Assembly: GCF_015482585.1 (NCBI RefSeq)
Contig: NZ_CP049742.1
Coordinates: forward strand, 640,501-704,500
Reading direction: 5' to 3'
Length of the DNA stretch: 64,000 nucleotides
Source: Mangrovibacillus cuniculi
Lineage (GTDB): Bacteria > Bacillota > Bacilli > Bacillales > R1DC41
Part shown: in pieces, positions 61,117 to 64,000 of the stretch
Numbering within the stretch: position 1 is the stretch's first letter
Layout: each line of letters opens with the position of its first letter
Notes under the pieces: generated by a model
Seen by the model: only the letters and a program-made list of their open reading frames with translations
Databases searched by the model: none
Told to the model about the DNA's origin: nothing
Program-made: the position numbers and the translations under genes

Positions 61117-63068
61117 AAAAGAATCATGAGGAAACAATTACACAAGAAGAACAACAAAAAATATTAGAAAAGTACGACCCTGAGTCTGCGACTAGGACGT
61201 TAAAAGGTGTATATGGTTATATTGCATTTTTAGGTTTATTAGCTTTTTCTATCTATCAAATTTGGACAGTTTTAGTACCTGTATTACCAAGGCAAGTTTT
61301 ATTATCCATACATCTGGGCTTTGCATTATCCTTAATTTTTATTTTATTTCCTGCTACAAAGAAATTAAGAAGTACCACAAAGCCTGCGTGGTATGATGTA
61401 ATTCTAGCAATTGCATCTATTTTCGTCGGTTCCTATTGGCCAATTAACATCGATAAAATAGTGAACAGTGTTGGATATTTAAATTCACTAGATATGGTTG
61501 CGGGAATCTTAGCAATTCTTTTAGTGTTAGAGGCAACTAGACGTGCGGTGGGGTTACCAATCACCATTATTACCATATTAGCACTTGCTTTTGCTTACTT
61601 TGGTCAAGACATGCCAGGCTTTTTAAAGCATCGAGGGTTAAGCCTTGAACAATTAGTACAAACGATGTTCTTTACTTCAGAAGGTATACTAGGTACACCA
61701 TTGTACGTATCAGGTACGTTTATTTTCTTATTTCTATTATTCGGTTCTTTCCTTGTTCAAACAGGAGTGGGACAGTATTTCAATGATTTAGCAGTAGCGA
61801 TTGCTGGTAAACGTACTGGTGGACCTGCTAAAGTTGCCATTTTCTCCAGTGCCTTGCAAGGGACAATAAGCGGAAGTTCCGTTGCCAATGTTGTAACATC
61901 AGGATCATTCACTATTCCTATGATGAAACGCTTAGGGTATAAAAAAGAGTTTGCTGGTGGAGTAGAAGCCGCTGCTTCCACTGGTGGTCAATTAATGCCT
62001 CCAATTATGGGAGCTGCTGCTTTCTTAATGGTGGAATTTATTGGCGGCATTACGTATTGGGAAATTGCCAAAGCAGCTGCAATACCAGCCCTTCTTTACT
62101 TTACAGGTGTGTGGATTATGACTCACTTTGAAGCTCGAAAGCTTGGTCTTCAAGGGCTTAAAGATGAGGAAATGCCTAATCGCAAAGAAGTAGTAAAAAA
62201 GCTTTATCTATTAACACCAATCCTTATCGTTATTATTTTACTAATGACTGGTATGAGCCCAATGATGGCTGCATTATGGTCTATTTTATCTACTTTAGTC
62301 GTATCCGCTGTAAACAAAGCAACTAGAATGGGTATTAAGAAGACGATTGCAGCATTAGTGGAAGGTGCTAGAACTGCGTTAAGTGTAGCAGCAGCAACTG
62401 CTTGTGCGGGTATGATTGTAGGGGTTGTGACAAAAACAGGTTTAGGTTTAAAGCTTGCTAATAGCTTAGTAGAGTTAGCAAATGAACAAATTCTATTAAC
62501 ATTGTTCTTTACCATGATTACGGCGATTATCTTAGGAATGGGTTCTCCCACAACAGCTAACTATGTTATTACGTCAACTATTGCAGCCCCAGCCATTATT
62601 TTATTAGGATATCCTGAATTATCTGCTCATTTATTCGTGTTCTATTTCGGTATTATTGCAGATATTACACCACCTGTAGCATTAGCAGCTTTTGCAGCAG
62701 CAGGGGTTTCAAAAGGTGAACCGATTAAAACTGGTATAAATGCTGCCAAGTTAGCCATTGCGGCATTTATTATTCCGTATATGTTTGTTTTAAGTCCAGA
62801 GCTATTAATGATTGATGCTACACCACTCGAGATTGTTTGGGTAGTATTTACAGCAATTGCTGGAATGATTGCAATTGGTGCTGGTATTATTGGATTCTGG
62901 AATCACAAACTTTCTGCTGTCTTGCGAATAGTAGCAGTGGTGACTGGTTTGATGTTAGTGTATCCGGAAGGAATGACTGACACAATCGGACTAATCATCT
63001 TTATTGCATTTGTTGTATATCAATATTTTATTAAAAAATCTTCCACACCAGCAGAGAAAGTAGCTTAA
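61113..63068 (+). CDS. TRAP transporter fused permease (4TM/12TM, DctQM type)
   Basis: 651 residues. After a charged N-terminus (about 40 residues), four helices correspond to the small DctQ-like subunit and some 12 more to the DctM-like large subunit. Typical motifs are GTISGSSVANVVTSGSFTIP, STGGQLMPPIMGAAAFLM and GMGSPTTANYVITSTIAAPA. It works as an ion-coupled importer with the TAXI receptor. ATG 61113, six bases after AAAGGAG and overlapping the previous stop, is preferred to ATG 61092. Confidence 0.93.
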   Translation: MKKNHEETITQEEQQKILEKYDPESATRTLKGVYGYIAFLGLLAFSIYQIWTVLVPVLPRQVLLSIHLGFALSLIFILFPATKKLRSTTKPAWYDVILAIASIFVGSYWPINIDKIVNSVGYLNSLDMVAGILAILLVLEATRRAVGLPITIITILALAFAYFGQDMPGFLKHRGLSLEQLVQTMFFTSEGILGTPLYVSGTFIFLFLLFGSFLVQTGVGQYFNDLAVAIAGKRTGGPAKVAIFSSALQGTISGSSVANVVTSGSFTIPMMKRLGYKKEFAGGVEAAASTGGQLMPPIMGAAAFLMVEFIGGITYWEIAKAAAIPALLYFTGVWIMTHFEARKLGLQGLKDEEMPNRKEVVKKLYLLTPILIVIILLMTGMSPMMAALWSILSTLVVSAVNKATRMGIKKTIAALVEGARTALSVAAATACAGMIVGVVTKTGLGLKLANSLVELANEQILLTLFFTMITAIILGMGSPTTANYVITSTIAAPAIILLGYPELSAHLFVFYFGIIADITPPVALAAFAAAGVSKGEPIKTGINAAKLAIAAFIIPYMFVLSPELLMIDATPLEIVWVVFTAIAGMIAIGAGIIGFWNHKLSAVLRIVAVVTGLMLVYPEGMTDTIGLIIFIAFVVYQYFIKKSSTPAEKVA

Positions 63069-63201
63069 TTCATAAACTACAACTGGTGAAGAAAAGATGA
63101 ATTTGTTTACTTGCAAATTCATCTTTCTTTTATTTAATCTCCTAAATGGAGAATGTTTATTTCAATGGCATTTCGTTATTAAACTATTCTCAACAAAAAC
63201 A

Positions 63202-63229
63202 TTGCTCTATTCTAGAAATATGGTATACT
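63202..63229 (+). promoter_or_regulatory. Promoter of tRNA-Val
   Basis: TTGCTC (63202-63207) and TATACT (63224-63229, preceded by TGG as an extended -10) with 16-base spacing, 21 bases before the tRNA. Confidence 0.6.
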
Positions 63230-63250
63230 ATTATTTATCTGTAAAAGAAA

Positions 63251-63323
63251 GATTCCTTAGCTCAGCTGGGAGAGCGCTACCTTGACAGGGTAGAGGTCGC
63301 TGGTTCGAACCCAGTAGGAATCA
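63251..63323 (+). tRNA. tRNA-Val (anticodon GAC)
   Basis: Acceptor arms GATTCCT/AGGAATC with discriminator A, D-arm with AGCTCAGCTGGGAGAGC, anticodon arm CTACC-TTGACAG-GGTAG (anticodon GAC), variable loop AGGTC and T-arm CTGGT-TCGAACC-CAG. It closely resembles the B. subtilis valine GAC tRNA. The CCA end is not encoded (TTG follows the discriminator). Confidence 0.97.
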
Positions 63324-63397
63324 TTGGGTGCCAAACCCTCGGAACTCTGCTGGAACCAGAGTTCTCCATAAGTCGTTCCCGAATGGAACGCCAAAAA

Positions 63398-63426
63398 AAC
63401 CACTACTTTTTAGTAGTGGTTTTTTT
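63398..63426 (+). terminator. Rho-independent terminator after tRNA-Val
   Basis: AACCACTAC pairs with GTAGTGGTT around TTTTTA, followed by TTTTTT. Two more hairpins lie between the tRNA and this terminator. Confidence 0.9.
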
Positions 63427-63488
63427 GTTAGGTCTTAGTATAAATGCAAGAAAAGAGGAGCAAATCCCCTCATATTTCTAAAAAAGTG

Positions 63489-64000
63489 TTACAGCTGATC
63501 AGCTGGATAACGTAATCCAACTAAATTTCTAGCTTTATCCAATACTTTAATAGTGGATAAAGAGTATTCATAATACTCGGTAGGTGGCATAGATTCTTGG
63601 ATAAACGTTATAAACTTTTCTACTTCATATACCATATTCTTATCCGACTGGGATACAGTTATATCTTCTTTCGTGCCATCTTTATACTGAATCATTACAT
63701 TCTCTGGTGTACTGATCTTATCAATTAATATACTGCCATTCTCTCCTTGAATCTCTGAAGGCACATAGGAATTAGTAATCTTAGAATACATAAGTACTGC
63801 ATCCATCTCATCGTATTGTAGAATCATACTTCCTTTACCATCTACACCTGAATCTAATAAATAACTAGAAGCTGATACGTTACTAGGTTCTCCAAAAAGA
63901 GCGATGGCAGGAGCAACACAGTAGATCCCGATATCCATTATGGAACCATTAGAAAACTCTGGGCGGAATGCGTTCAATACTTCCCCATTTTTATATTTGT
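63489..64000 (-). CDS. Gfo/Idh/MocA-family oxidoreductase, C-terminal part
   Basis: The frame is open to the end of the window, so the N-terminal NAD-binding domain lies outside. The visible 170 residues begin KYKNGEVLNAFRPEFSNGSI and contain MDIGIYCVAPAIALFG, the conserved substrate-domain helix of this family with its Asp-x-Gly and the position normally His/Tyr. The end is FITFIQESMPPTEYYEYSLS then VLDKARNLVGLRYPADQL. Sugar or inositol dehydrogenases are relatives; substrate unknown. Confidence 0.85.
   Translation of the reverse strand, partial: KYKNGEVLNAFRPEFSNGSIMDIGIYCVAPAIALFGEPSNVSASSYLLDSGVDGKGSMILQYDEMDAVLMYSKITNSYVPSEIQGENGSILIDKISTPENVMIQYKDGTKEDITVSQSDKNMVYEVEKFITFIQESMPPTEYYEYSLSTIKVLDKARNLVGLRYPADQL

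Overview
The window reads as chromosomal DNA of a low-GC, endospore-forming member of the Bacillaceae. Gene order closely follows the Bacillus subtilis yit-yja-yjb-yjc segment: yitS/yitT/yitU/yitW-like genes, yjzC-yjzD-yjaU-yjaV-med, fabH-fabF-yjaZ, appDFABC, yjbA, trpS, oppABCDF, yjbC-spx, mecA, coiA, pepF, spxH-yjbI, cwlQ, yjbK-L-M-N-O, prpE, fabI, cotO, cotZ, yjcA, spoVIF, yjcF-G-H. Spore coat and SpoVA genes, strong AGGAGG ribosome binding sites, TTG/GTG starts and a tryptophan T-box fit that placement. The species cannot be fixed from the sequence. Relative to B. subtilis, comZ, the tenA/thi cluster and cotYXWV are not found at their usual places.

Layout. 1-5.3 kb: maltodextrin import (binding protein end, MdxF, MdxG), a membrane-anchored alpha-amylase-type enzyme and a LacI-family regulator. 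5.6-12.2 kb: CoA-disulfide reductase, DegV and YitT family proteins, a HAD phosphatase, YitW and undecaprenyl-diphosphatase, with a 52-bp tandem repeat array. 12.3-18.8 kb: small Yjz proteins, Med, and fatty-acid initiation/elongation (FabH, FabF) behind a FapR-type operator. 19-34 kb: two complete oligopeptide ABC systems (App, Opp) with CodY-like sites, flanking yjbA and T-box-controlled trpS. 34.4-51.3 kb: the Spx-MecA-CoiA-PepF-SpxH proteostasis/competence neighbourhood, including the RoxS/RsaE small RNA, then RelQ, NAD kinase, MgtE and FabI. 51.5-59.2 kb: a sporulation block (CotO, CotZ, YjcA, an accessory SpoVAC-AD-AE set with a YhcN/YlaJ-like lipoprotein, YjcZ, SpoVIF), then YjcF-G-H. 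59.5-64 kb: a TAXI-type TRAP transporter operon, tRNA-Val(GAC), and the start-less end of a Gfo/Idh/MocA oxidoreductase.

The least explained material is intergenic. A 58-60 nt element occurs three times (15206, 25991, 56267). It folds into the same three stems in every copy with compensatory base changes, and each copy starts at the end of the T-tract of a rho-independent terminator in the same orientation. A longer GC-rich repeat (130-bp core, about 280 bp with terminal inverted repeats) occurs at 5.4, 24.9 and 34.0 kb; the third copy is split by another 125-bp repeat-like insert. Four tandem arrays with different units sit at 9.1, 43.2, 53.2 and 56.3 kb.

Four coding lesions occur: frameshifts in the CoA-disulfide reductase, OppA and a DinB-family gene, and a stop at codon 4 of the truncated haemoglobin. 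The three frameshifts each look like one missing base in or next to a short run, so sequence error must be excluded before reading them as biology.
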